Assembly (NCBI GenBank): GCA_036023115.1
Contig: JAYKKT010000059.1
Coordinates: 4,511,501 to 4,575,500, forward strand
Direction: 5' to 3'
Source: Brasenia schreberi
Taxonomy: Eukaryota > Streptophyta > Magnoliopsida > Nymphaeales > Cabombaceae
DNA: 64,000 nt
In this document: positions 35,401 through 46,450 of the stretch, one piece after another
Numbering within the stretch: the stretch's first letter is position 1
Layout: the number at the start of each line of letters is the position of its first letter
The notes under the pieces: generated by a model
The model's database searches: none
Seen by the model: the letters and a program-made list of their open reading frames with translations, nothing else
What the model was told of the DNA's origin: nothing
Translations under genes and position numbers: made by a program

Positions 35401-38400
35401 TAGCCAACGAAAGACCATCTGGACGAACCTAAGCACAAAAGTTTTGTAATTTTGAAAAAGTCATGCTAACATGAAAGAAAGATACCAAAACCACAGAAAT
35501 TAACCATACTGACAGTGAAAACCAACAAAGAACAATTAACACTTTAGACCTTACGTAAGGTTTCTTAGTAAAGAATGCAAATGCAACTATCCAAACAATC
35601 AAAATAAAGCAAATTTCTACAGAAAAGCCAATGCAACGAGAAGATGGAATTTGAGAAGTGAAACAATGCAACATGAACGAGCTAACAAACTTATTAAAGA
35701 TCAAACACAAGTTTTAAAATATCAAACACACTAGCCTAACTCATGTCCTTTTAAGTCATAACAAAAACAACTAAGTTTTCAAATATCAAACATGGCCAAA
35801 AACTTATTTTAGAATCGTTCATTAAAATCACAAGTTCAAAAAACACAAGTATACAAAAAACCATAATCATGTATTACTAATAAAAGTTATATTTTCATGA
35901 CAAGCACATCCAACATTATCCAAAGTCAAGAAATTCGTTGGGAGAAATTATAAGTGAACACATCCAAACACAATGTTATACTAGCAAGGTTAAGAGAAGA
36001 TAAAATTTCTTAGAAATTCCAAAATTCCAATGAACACAACGTAATCAATTGAGAACTTCACTATTTTCCTTTGATTTTCAAAACAAACATATTTTCTAAA
36101 GTTACCTTGAACTTCACAATGTCAAGAAACAAGAATCGTAGGTTTTCCAAAGTTGGCACGCTTTCCAATGCACTTGCTTCAATCCGAGGCTCTGATACCA
36201 TGTAAATATTCGTCAATGAACGAAGGTTGATATTGCACAAATCAAATCCACCAAGTCGTCAAGAGTCAAGTGGCATTCAAGCACGAATGTTGATCTTCAA
36301 GAATAACCAACACGAGAGCGGAAGCGCATACAAATAGGAAAAAAAGTAGTGCAAGACTGCATAATTTATTCCTGTTGTGATGGGGTATTTATAGACTCAT
36401 TACTATGTACATGAAATGTAAAAGAAACAACACAAGGAGCTAGGCAACTCTAATGGCTACTAGCCGTTGGGGCTCCCAACGGTAATGGCTAGGGCTGGCC
36501 CTGGCCCTACCTCAAACTGGGGTTGCACGGGCCCTAATGGCCCGTGCCCCTATTACATTAACAAGAGGGAGGGGGGTGAGACTCAACCTAATGTATTATA
36601 GTATACATTTGGGAATTGGGTTGGGTTGATCCATATCCATTGGATTGACCCGACGTGCCCCCTATCAATGATATAGGGGACCACTATAGCACTTTTAAGG
36701 GCGCTAATAATGTTCATGCTGCATGACCGTTAATTTCGAATTGATATAGTGGCCATGAAACTGCTAATTCGCTATACTGCGCTATAGTGGACATTATAGC
36801 ACACTATTGATAACATTTATCTTGTGGTTGAAACAAGGGTAGGAGTCACCGAAAAGTTTAAATTTTTGGAGGGAAGATCTGACAATCATGGGCTTACAAC
36901 AACTTAATAGAAAAAAGACAAGGTATGTGGAACAATTTTAATAGTTTGGTCAACATAAAATGACATAAAAGTTAATATTGAAACATATTGTGCCCCAAGA
37001 AGGAACCTTTAGAAACTTAGGGTGACTGTTCAAAAAAGATGAGGCACATAAAATTCTATAGGTTATTCAAGAAGGAGGGATGCACTAGATGTTATATGTT
37101 GGGTGGAAAAGATGGCCTTGGTGAGGTTGATGTGTGCTCATACATGGAGAGAATGGATTTCCAATTGGATTATTAGAAAAGTGTTGGGGTGACACCAGTA
37201 GAAGATCAAATAAGAGACACCATGTTGAACGTTTAGAGAGGTGATAGGGGAGGTGTGAGAAAATTAGGTGGTGAACACATCAGAAGATGCAGAAGAAGCC
37301 CTCTTAAGTGTTGAAGGAAACCATAAACATGGTCTTGCTTGTTTGGTGTTGAATGTGCACGTGGCACAAGATCTAGGGAAATGGTGACTAAAAAAGCATT
37401 TAGCCAATACCACTTTCTTTGGGGAAGGGTTACTTTTGGTTAAGGTAATACTGTCACTTTTTTTTACAGATGCAGGGAAAATCTACGTAAACTGTTGAGT
37501 TTTATATTTCCTGATATTCTAGACGTGAATATTGCTTCATTGTGGTGAGAAAATTCTAGTCTTTACTCAGGCGTTCTAGGCTTTACTCAGTCACTCTGAT
37601 CCATTTGGTATAGGCGATTTGAGAAACTGTTGGTCTTCTCTCAAACATGCAGTACACATGCTTTTTCTTGTCAGCTATTGTAAGCTGCTTTTGCTTTCAA
37701 GCTTTCCACTACGTGGAGCCTGATGGAACCTAAGGTACTAAACAAGTGCGCGAAGGGGACTAGCGAAGTGGAAATGCCTCTAGATGTTGGACAGGTAATC
37801 AGTGTGTTTTTCCTCCCCTGGGTACTGTCCATGTGGGAGCCGATGTTCAGACAAACTTTGAAAGATGGTTTTCCAAGTTGTATGAGGAAAAACAAAGAGA
37901 GAGAGAGAGAGAGTATTCACATTTTAAAAAAAAATTAAGTCTCGTCTTTTATATCAACTGTTGGCTTGTGCTTGTAGATTGTTCTAAATCTTTTCGATCG
38001 TTATTTATGAAAAACATTAGAATAATACTAATAATCAAGTCAAGCAAGGAAAGCGATGTTCTAACAGTTTGTGATTTCAACCAGTTGCTGATATCTATTG
38101 GACACATAACATCATTTATGTTCTCCTTGACCAAAGTTAACATGCAGCGCAGAAGAAGATTTAGGAAAGGATCTTCTCATTCTACACTTTCAATGTTGAG
38201 CAAGGAACTCCGGGAAGGGCATCTCCAGTCTCTTCTGGCTGCTTCATCTTATCCTGTTACTTCATCCAGTACAGCTCCAGACCCTTTGTTGTCATCGTTC
38301 ATTTACAACATGCCCATGGTTGATGCTCCATTAAAACAAGAGTCACGCTTGCCAGTTGATGGTATCTCTGATAGAAAACCTACAGATGAGAAAGTAACAC

Positions 38401-39463
38401 AAAGGTATACTCCTCTGGACATCATAATCGTTAGTTCAGTATCATCTCATTCATCAACCCCTTAAATCCATCATGCACATTTCTTTTTTTTTTTTTGGAG
38501 CGAGGTGAAAGCTCAGTTGGAGTTTTGAGAGGCCTCTGTTAGTTTTTCTTTCAAAAGAAAGTATGCTTTGAAAGCAATCCAGAATGTAGTATCCCAAACC
38601 TTATGCCACGATAAATCTAAGCTTGTCTTTACAGGTGAAAACCGTTTTCATCTTCTAAAATGATTATGCACTTTGTTGAATATATTTGCTTCTAACAGAA
38701 GATATGTAAAGTTTATCTCTTATGTACTTGTGATGTTATTCCTAAAAGTCAAAATGGATTTGCTCCTTTATTAACTTTTTTATACTCTGTGATAGTAATG
38801 ACGAAGTCCACAACATTGACAACCTTTGTGATACTGCAGCAAATATTATATCCGTTTGCCAATGATATCTATTGTGTGATTGGGTTTTATGGATTGCACA
38901 AGCTTGCAACAATGTGTTTCTTATTTGCTTTTCTGGTTCTGTTAATAGCTGTTATGATTTTTTATTTGAACAATATTATTTGATCCTTTTGCAGGTAATA
39001 CTTGCACCACAGTTTACCGCCTTTCCTCTATGATACTTAGAACATGCATTCAAAATAGGACGAATGACAAACCAGTATAGAGTGGTATAGTTGCCTTGGG
39101 ACCATGATTCCTGACACATCTAGTTTTCCCTGAGATGCGTTTGTTGCAGCATTATTAACATTGTATCGGGTATCGATGGGCTCCACGATACGGGTGATAC
39201 GCTCAATTTTTTTTTTTTTTGAAAAAAAAGTTCAATTTTTTTTTGAAGGTTTGTGGCCTCTCTTTGCCTCTGTTCACTTCTCTCTAAGGCATCCTTCGAC
39301 TGCCTTAAAAATCTAGTGAAACATCTTCATGAATTCCTAAGAGTTTATAGTGTAGACATTCATATAATAATATTATCTTTCAAATTTTTTTACAAATTTT
39401 AAAATTACACGTATATTATTCAAGAAACAATAATTGAAAATAAGCCAAAATATTAGAAATGAT

Positions 39464-39512
<49 letters not shown>

Positions 39513-41054
39513 CTGCTTGGGTTCAACCTTCTAATGTAACAACGAGCTCGATTCAGATCGCGATGAATGTGAACTGAGATTGAAGAATTTGTATTTGGTT
39601 AGTTAAACCTTTTCCAGCAAACCTATTTGGCAATAGTTTGAATACTGTCAACAAATAGGCGATTATTCATATTTGATACATAAATTTGGTTGGTACATGC
39701 ATTATATGAATATTTCTTCATATACGGGCATACCATGTATTTGGCAATTTGGTTAGTTAAGCTTCTCTCTAACGAAATTTACATGTTACATACACATTTT
39801 GCAATCTCAAACAAGCGTATCGAAGAATGCCGAAGAGAGGCCTGGAACCTTCAAAAAAAAATTTGAAAAAAAAATTTAATTTTTTTGGGGGCGTATCGCA
39901 CGATACGGTGCGATATTCACCGTTTTACGATACGGGGTAGTGTATCGCACGATACGATACGGTGCGATACGGATAACACTGGTATAGGCCACTTGTTCCA
40001 TTTGTATCATTACTTGGTCTCAACAAAATGTGCATTACTGCATTTCGGTTATTTTAGACCCTTACAGGGTCATATTCAATTATTTTAATTGTGCTAGCCT
40101 TTAACCATTTATCCTTGTGCCCATGTGTTAAGTTCATTGATGTACCGTGCATATACCTGGATATCATGGTTATCACTTATCAGCCATAGGTTGCAGGTAA
40201 AGCTCATACTTTTCCACTTTTTTTGGATCATATCAGCTGGATATGCTGGATCAAGAGCCAAGATTGGATGCCTTGCTGATTGTGGTCTACCATTTAGTAC
40301 TAGTGGCACTTCCTCTTTGATTATTGTCTGGCCAATGCATTTGAAGGGTGTGTACGTACTTATGGTTCCTTAACCAAGCGTTTGCCTACATGAAGTGGGT
40401 TCAGCTAGATGGTGTGACATGAGGACTTCTTAGGAAGGTCCTAGTACACCGTTTTTACCAAGAACACTCAATTACTTTTCATGGGGTAATGTGCATTTAT
40501 GAACCTCCTTCCCCTTTTCTCACCAGAGGGGAGTTGTGTGCATAGCTAAGGTGATCTACCGAGATTTTTGTTTTACTGCTCCTGCTGCCAATTACCATTA
40601 CATCAAGCAGTAGTCTTCCACTAAGCATGTGATAGTGATTAGAAAAGCTGTTTGCCCTCCATGGCACAAAGGGAATCTTTTAATCTGCGTATGCATCTCT
40701 AAACTGAAGTTTGGATTTCATATCTGCTGCAACTTTTTATAGGCTACGTGCTCAACATTAAGCACTTGTAATAACAGCTTTGCCCTGTTTATTTAAATGT
40801 TGCATGTTAAACAGCATGCCGAATCTCAAATTACGTTTTCAGTTTCTCACACTGGAAATCCATAAAGATGTTATTCAAGATCAGCATTTACTCTCCTTTT
40901 CTCTGTTCGCTATTGCTAAGGTTCAACTAATATAGAAATCAATTATTTCAGTAATGAGCCGCCTGTATCAGACAAGGAGCAAGAGGAGAGGGCTCGTAGG
41001 TGCAGCTTCGTGCAGGAGCTGTTACTGTCCACAATATTTGAGGACACATTATGA
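29587..41054 (+). CDS. Di19: Di19-type zinc-finger protein (dehydration-induced 19 family)
   Basis: Five exons: 29587-29659, 29773-29921, 30674-30751, 38142-38404, 40952-41054; 666 coding bases, 221 residues, the usual Di19 length. Residues 1-24 start MDADLWTARFAASKRHQSS. The zf-Di19 domain (about 42-98) has the two atypical Cys2/His2 fingers: C47-x2-C50...H62-x4-H67 and C76-x2-C79...H90-x4-H95. A basic segment MQRRRRFRKG (101-110) fits the family's nuclear localisation signal. The C-terminal Di19_C domain has STLSMLSKELREG-LQSLL, ADPLLSSF-like and the ending RCSFVQELLLSTIFEDTL. Known for the family: nuclear zinc-finger regulators of drought, salt and ABA responses, phosphorylated by CDPKs. 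Introns 1, 2 and 4 are GT-AG; intron 3 is AT-AC with U12 signals and filled with transposons. Convergent with the DUF789 gene (2.17 kb between stop codons). All exon phases agree, with no frame break. Confidence 0.93.
32462..32930 (-). repeat. 3' LTR with internal tandem duplication
   Basis: 469 bases against 363 in its partner. Most of the excess is a 78-base tandem duplication (32644-32721 and 32722-32799, both starting GTATTTATAGACTCGTTACT) that is single in the other LTR. Over the first 180 bases the two LTRs differ at roughly one site in ten by eye, so the insertion is not recent. Confidence 0.85.
33350..34150. repeat. Tandem repeats inside the LTR element
   Basis: At 33365-33605 a unit of about 40 bases recurs six or so times (TTTTAAGGTTAAGCTCAAAA, then CCAAGTCAAACAAG). 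At about 33769-33950 and 33969-34140 a second, 200-base tandem pair begins TCAAGATAACTA and contains ACATGGAACATCTTAATCAC. These repeats replace any coding region. Confidence 0.75.
36201..36563 (-). repeat. 5' LTR of the non-coding LTR element
   Basis: 363-base repeat directly followed, on the minus strand, by the tRNA-Met-type primer-binding site. It matches the copy at 32462-32930 from end to end except for that copy's duplication. Confidence 0.88.
37010..37400 (+). mobile_element. Possible LINE C-terminal fragment
   Basis: In broken frames I read GVTPVEDQIRDTMLN and a preceding MALVRLMCAHTWRE, reminiscent of the LRWMCGHTR...GVAPIEDKMRE segment near the C-terminus of plant endonuclease-reverse transcriptases. 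This subfamily differs from the RTE copies elsewhere in the window. Many stops. Confidence 0.4.
39150..39992. mobile_element. Non-autonomous element with CGTATCG/CGATACG subterminal words
   Basis: Left side ATTGTATCGGGTATCGATGG and CACGATACGGGTGATACG, then poly-T. Right side is poly-A/T, then CGTATCGCACGATACGG and GCGATACGGATAACACTGG. The complemented right end (CCAGTGTTATCCGTATCG) resembles the left end (ACATTGTATCGGGTATCG). No coding sequence. Size about 0.84 kb with a (TA)n run at 39466-39509. Class unclear; hAT- or Mutator-like derivatives have this design. Confidence 0.55.
40400..40495 (-). repeat. Decayed 5S rRNA-derived SINE-like copy 2
   Basis: CTAGATGGTGTGACATGAGGACTTC-type sequence aligns with CTAGAGGGTGCAACATGAGG of the better copy at 46.67 kb, including the short stretch outside the 5S region. 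The rest is degraded. It lies in intron 4 of Di19. Confidence 0.45.
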
Positions 41055-43223
41055 AGGATTCAAATTGGCGCATTAGTCATGCCTTTTTTCTGCTTACCAT
41101 GAGTGCGTCGAGCCCCAGAAGAACACATTAGACCATGGTGAAGAAAAGGATTTGGCTTGTGTGCCTGGGTGAAGCGGGAGCGTGGACCCACCCATCCTCT
41201 TAACGTATGGTAACTGGTAAATGTGGTGGTGATGTGGGTTTATAATATGTAATGCACTGTTGATAGATGAGGACCAGCTTATGTAATATTTCCTTTCCAA
41301 CAGACTTGACATAACAGCCTTCTCTTTAATGGAAGAAGTGAAAGTGTCACCTGCTTCTGGTGTGTTGCTGCTCGTGTTGAGCTTGTGCTTGTGGATCTCT
41401 TCAGATTTGCTGTTTCATATTACCAATCATTGAGAAACAGTATAGATCATGAATAACCACCCGGATGGTGCCTGTGTTTCGAGTATGCTACTCATGTATG
41501 CTATTTAAGATGAAATGGCTAGATGATGTTAATTCTTTGCTTCGAGAAGGGAACTACGAAGAAACATTTTAGCTGGAAACTGCAAAGGAACTCTTCTTTT
41601 TTTCAGCCTTCATGTTCATAACCACGTAAATGCGGCGACGTGGTACAACTGCTCCTGTTCATGAAACCTACGAGTTACAGGCTTCTTTTTGCTTTATCAT
41701 TTTATCTTTTCTGAAGACCAGAATACAGGTGCTCTTCTACTGCCAATAAATGTATTCTAAAAGGCCGATGAGGGGGGAATCAAGGTGGAAATATTTCGAA
41801 ACCATTAAGAAGCTATACAAAATAAGCATGGAACAAAAGCGTTTGCTTCTTTGTATGATATGACACGGGGGAGAAATGATTGGTCGTGTTTGCTTGATTG
41901 CTGAAAATATGCCAATCGGGTAATGCAATACTTGATCGTCTGAGGCAGTAACCTTCCTCTCGATAAAATCATGATTGTAGAATTCATATTTGCGCTTGAA
42001 ATTCTTCTTGATAACGAGTCAACAAAATTGATGTCAAAGAAGGTATTCATTTGGGCCAGTTAGGTTTGTACAATTATGTTTTTCGTACTCGGTCTGTATG
42101 GTTGAGATTGTAAGGAATAGTCAACCAAGAAAGAATCGACGCTCGCGAGCCACCAACGTCCTCAAAACACAAGCATACTATCTTCATTACCACCCTGCAG
42201 CAAAATACTTTTCAAGTATCAATAGCCCAAAAAAGAGGCCAGCCAAGAAATTCTTAACTTAGCTCACTTCACCGGAAAATATGGAAAAGTAGCCTGTTTC
42301 TCAAATCTCTCGGCCTTACGATTAGCCTTCATCATCCATTCAATCAATTTATCTGAAAGCCCTCCTCTCATCCCTGTAGGGCTCCTGCACCCCTGCCTCG
42401 TCTGAGGCAACCCTTACATGCCTGCCAAACTCGATCGTATTATCCTTATAATGTCATTGATCCAATTTCAGTTCAGCTCATAGCAGACGTTCAGGTGGAT
42501 TTCAAGTAATCTCGGAAGAGAAACTTCATCTGGTCACTCTTAGGCGTCGAAAACAGATTGCAGTAGCTTTAAAACTTTCTTCCAGCAAATAAATTTCATT
42601 CACAAAGGAATCAAATAGCATCAAGTAGCCAGCTACATTGCACAAGCTTGTAGGAAGACCAAGGGATAATGGTACGGACACATGCTCATCTTACCAAATC
42701 CTCGTCACTCTCAGACACCATGAAAGCATTGATATACCAGAGGAACCATGTCCGTGAACTATTTATTCATAATTGGTATCTTATACAAAGATAGCCAGCA
42801 CTCATTTTGATAACTACTTTTGCCCCTGGTATCAGAATGAAATTCTGACTTGGGCCATCTGTTTCTTTTCATCACCATCAAATTCTGTTTAGCTACATCA
42901 CTTGTCAAGAGTGCAATACATATCACCAGTAAGAGTAGAAAAGGAAAAGCAAGATACATACAGCCGCCTTGATACAAGATGAAAACAAAACACGTTCAAC
43001 CGCTCTTATCCGACCATGGGATGGCCAAAGGAAAAACAGAACAAGTTGGTTATATTCACTCAGTTCAAATATAAAACACTGATTTATAGTTTCTGATTCT
43101 TCCATTTGAGTTGTATGTCATGAATAGACAGCTTTTTCCTCTCCGAAATTTCTGATCTCACTTGGGAACTTAACGCTTCCAGGAAAGAAAATCAAAATGC
43201 CAATCAAGATCAGCTTCTTATCC
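41055..43223. other. Region between the convergent Di19 and DUF789 genes
   Basis: Probably contains the two 3' UTRs. No coding frame with a motif and no recognisable transposon. The short frames at 41737-42050 and 42759-43105 on the minus strand have no support. Confidence 0.5.
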
Positions 43224-46200
43224 TCACCTCCAGTAAGCGCCATGAGAAACAAAGAAAAGGAAGTCGGGATGACTGACTTTGAGAAGTCTTAACCAGTTAT
43301 CCGCTGCCTGCAGCAGCGAATTGGCCTGCTGGCTATCATATGCTCCGTTAGACATCCATATCGAACTTCTGAATTTGTAGGAAGCTAAACCGAAGATGGG
43401 TAGAGACAACATGGGTGATGTACCAAGATCAGTGGTAGGACATCTGTTTCTGGTTTGCATGTAATCACCTGCTGCACCTGACAGAAAACAAATCCTATTA
43501 TAGGAATCATGTTGATGAGATTCACAATGTATGTGTACTCAGTAACTTCCTATGTCTGCTGCATGGGTGCGGGTGCAGACATGGGCAGAAGTGCGAGACA
43601 GTAATTTTCAAATTAGTGGTGCCAGGGCATAGCTACATACAACTAAATTTATATATTACTACACAGTTGATAATATGGCATAAAATCGAGAGATAAAACG
43701 CTGTTTTCACAACAACTCACTAATGTTGTATGAGGTGTGTTAGTGATAGAGCACCAAAATTATTTAAATAAACAACGCTGAACCAGACACGAGAACTATG
43801 GGTGTCTAGTACCCTAGTAGAAGGTAGAAGTATGGTGATATATCGTGCAACTGTTAGATATAACCAAGAACTAACAATCTCAAAAATGATCAAAGAAGTC
43901 AACACCAAGATAAATCGTTATGTAGTGAAGTACAACGAGTTGGAAGACACTAGTCACAAAAATAACAACCAGCTGCCATTTTACACTGAATTACATCAGG
44001 TAAGGATCTTTTATGGATTTTCATCAAATAACCAATGTGACCTTGCAATTAGAAGCAAGCCACGAAATTGCAAGGAGCCTTTTAAAATCTCAACGCATGA
44101 AAGGGAAGTGCAGATTTCAGGATACATGATTTGTCTGCTGCAATTTTGATTCAGGTCATAATGGATATCAGGGCATAATAACAAGTTTAGAAATATTGAC
44201 ATAAAAAATTGACTCCTATAGCCCCAGCAGCACATGGTTACCAAGTATTGACATAAAAATTTCCAGAAAAGATGCTTGACGATTTAGCAGGAATAACAAC
44301 AGTTAACAGGAAAGGGTTCCTCCAAATAGGTGCCACCCCACATATGACCATGAGACCATGGAAGGTTCATAATCTAGGAGTGGCCAAAATCAAAGAATGA
44401 CCAGTATGACTCAGGATAGGTAAGTCGGACATATTTTGTCACACTCAGCCTCAATGAAATATAACTGAATCGATATGCTAACTAATCAAAAGAAGAAGCA
44501 ACATACCACCTTCAAAGGAAGAGAGTTTCATTTACTATCATAAATTGAGAATACAGTGGACAGAGAAGGAAGCAAGGATGCACATGCGAGTCTTGTAAAA
44601 GGTTAAGGAGTTGAGAGTCTCCACCTTTAAAAGGTGTAGAGAGAGAATGAAAAGTTAAAAAACAAGCATCCAAATCCCGCAGTGTTGGACCTGTTGGTAT
44701 CCTGTATATTGGGTACCTGCACCATGTTCCACCATGTACCACTTAATCTTCGGAGATACATCCACATAACAGCTGAAAGATACAGAACCATATATAGAGA
44801 TTTGATATTAGGAAAGTCTTGATGAACTCACCATGCGACAGAAATCCAACTTGTAGGCAACAAATCACAGCTCCTCAATGTCTTTAGTTTAGGAAATTGG
44901 CATGCAAGACCAAGAATCTGGAAAAAGTTGAACACCAATTATCAAAAACCATAGGATGCGGGGCAGAAGCACCATTCACAGAAACTCTAGACATGGTGCT
45001 CGACTAGAACACATAATACATGCCTTGTCTGTTAAGGGCTGTCGACTGTAGGGAGGATTATGCTCAAAAAACTCGAATATGAGAGAATCACGAGGGTTAT
45101 TACACGCATCACCATCATCACTTAAAGAACCTTCTTGACTTATCGATGACTTTCCTCTCGAAGATTGTCTATCCATCATAAGGATGTTTACCCCATACAA
45201 CGGGCGACAACTCAACGCCTTTGTGTTTGGAATCTTCAAGCTTCTCTCGTACTCAAAATCAAAGCTGCCATCACTACTTGTATCTCGGTATGAATCAGCA
45301 TCACTCTCCTCACCAGGCCGCCTGAGTAGAAAGGACAAGTCGGAAAACAAGAAATACTACAAAAAATATCAATCAAGCACATCATCAGAACACAAAGCAA
45401 AAAAGCATAATAATTGATGCTTCATTTGAAAGTTCAGCCAAGGCCTACACATCAGGGTACATCATCTGCACCATTACGGATCAATAACCATCCTACTAGA
45501 ATGAAGATAAGAAAATGCGATGTATCAGTTAATTAATAACAAGAGAGACTAAAAGTGTAAGTAGTTCCAGGAACTAACTTCACAAAGTGATTCTGAAAGA
45601 GCCTAAACTGGGAGGCGTGATCTTGAAATATAGTCTGCAATTGGCAACTCTCGGTTTAAAACATGCCAATTTCAATCAAAAGAAGTCTGGAGAAGAAAAA
45701 ACAGGTATAATTCCTACTTTCCTAAAAACTGAGAGGTAAAATAAATTGCAATAAATTATATAATGTACAGCCATCACATAATTATGATGATAAGTAAACC
45801 ATAAATTGAATAATGCTCCCATAATATAATATCAAGGCTTTTTTCAAAAGCATATATACTAACTTATAGTTTAGCATGCATCCTAAGAAAATATCACGAT
45901 TCACGAAACAATTCTAGTAACTGAAAAACAAAGTTCAGGTATTACACCAAAAATCACATATCAAGTACATAATAGATCCAACACTGAAGAATCAAGATGC
46001 CAATAAAAAGTTTAATAAACCACTTTTAGCAAGTTGCAAAATACAAAGAGCTAAATACTTTGTAGATCTCAATACTGTAGACCATATTTTAATAAGCCTT
46101 AAACAGTTATTTATGCCTAAGATTGTAATTTTCTTTTAAGCAAACCGATTCTAGACTTGCTCCCTGTGGGAACTCACGAAAGCGTCCATGAGATATACAA

Positions 46201-46415
46201 GATTGCCTCAGAAAGTTTTCAAACAGTTCTAAAGCGCAGGTTCTCTCTCAAACCTCTTAGAACTATCTTACTTACATGGACACATATAATAGGTACCATA
46301 ACTCACAGACACATGCACATGGACGCTTCCCAATCCAACTCAGCATTGACTTCAAAATATTTGTAAATAAAAATGCTAGCATATTTACAAGACACATGCA
46401 TATGTACATACACAC

Positions 46416-46450
<35 letters not shown>

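Larger units (their letters stand above)
32462..36563 (-). mobile_element. Non-coding LTR retroelement (LARD-like)
   Basis: Two LTRs, 32462-32930 and 36201-36563. In element orientation they start TGTTAATGTAATAG and end GACGAATATTTACA. A 5-base target duplication AGAGG lies on both sides (32457-32461, 36564-36568). In minus orientation the primer-binding site TGGTATCAGAGCC (36188-36200) abuts the 5' LTR and matches the initiator-Met tRNA 3' end. A purine tract (GTTTGAGGGGGGG) abuts the 3' LTR at 32931. The 3.27-kb interior has no gag or pol motif and no long frame on either strand, so it resembles a large retrotransposon derivative that depends on another element. The superfamily cannot be told. 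Confidence 0.88.
31355..36817 (-). mobile_element. hAT-like transposon, copy A, interrupted by an LTR element
   Basis: Terminal inverted repeats: left TATGTTATCAATAG, right (complemented) AATGTTATCAATAG. Eight-base target duplication TATCTTGC / TATCTTGT (31347-31354, 36818-36825; 7 of 8). The left end is collinear for more than 100 bases with the complemented right end of copy B at 48.7-52.3 kb (AGCGGTTAGCGG, GGGATATAGCAGATTTAGC, CTAATTTCTAAGAAATATC). Without the inserted LTR element the copy is about 1.36 kb and has no transposase sequence, so it is an internally deleted, non-autonomous copy. It lies in intron 3 of Di19. Confidence 0.82.
30752..38141 (+). other. U12-type AT-AC intron 3 of Di19 (7,390 bases)
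   Basis: The intron begins ATATCCTTG, matching the U12 5' splice consensus ATATCCTTT in eight of nine positions. It ends CCTTGACCAAAGTTAAC: TCCTTGAC (38124-38131) is a near-consensus U12 branch site, its branch A (38130) 11 bases from the last intron base, inside the range normal for U12 introns. Terminal dinucleotides are AT and AC. No GT donor near 30751 gives the required phase-0 join FFK/MQRRRR. Intron retention would end the protein after about 9 extra residues. Confidence 0.92.
38405..40951 (+). other. Intron 4 of Di19, with repeat insertions
   Basis: Canonical intron: AG/GTATAC at the donor, TTATTTCAG at the acceptor. It holds the CGATACG-type element (39.15-39.99 kb), a (TA)n run and a decayed 5S-like sequence. 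A frame at 38789-38983 is hydrophobic, AT-rich and unconvincing. Confidence 0.7.

Noticed and set aside
37723..38141. Possible extra coding exon just upstream of Di19 exon 4
   Set aside because: The frame runs into exon 4 by chance, contains a GA microsatellite, and its residues have no counterpart in Di19 proteins. The U12 branch and AC acceptor lie inside it.
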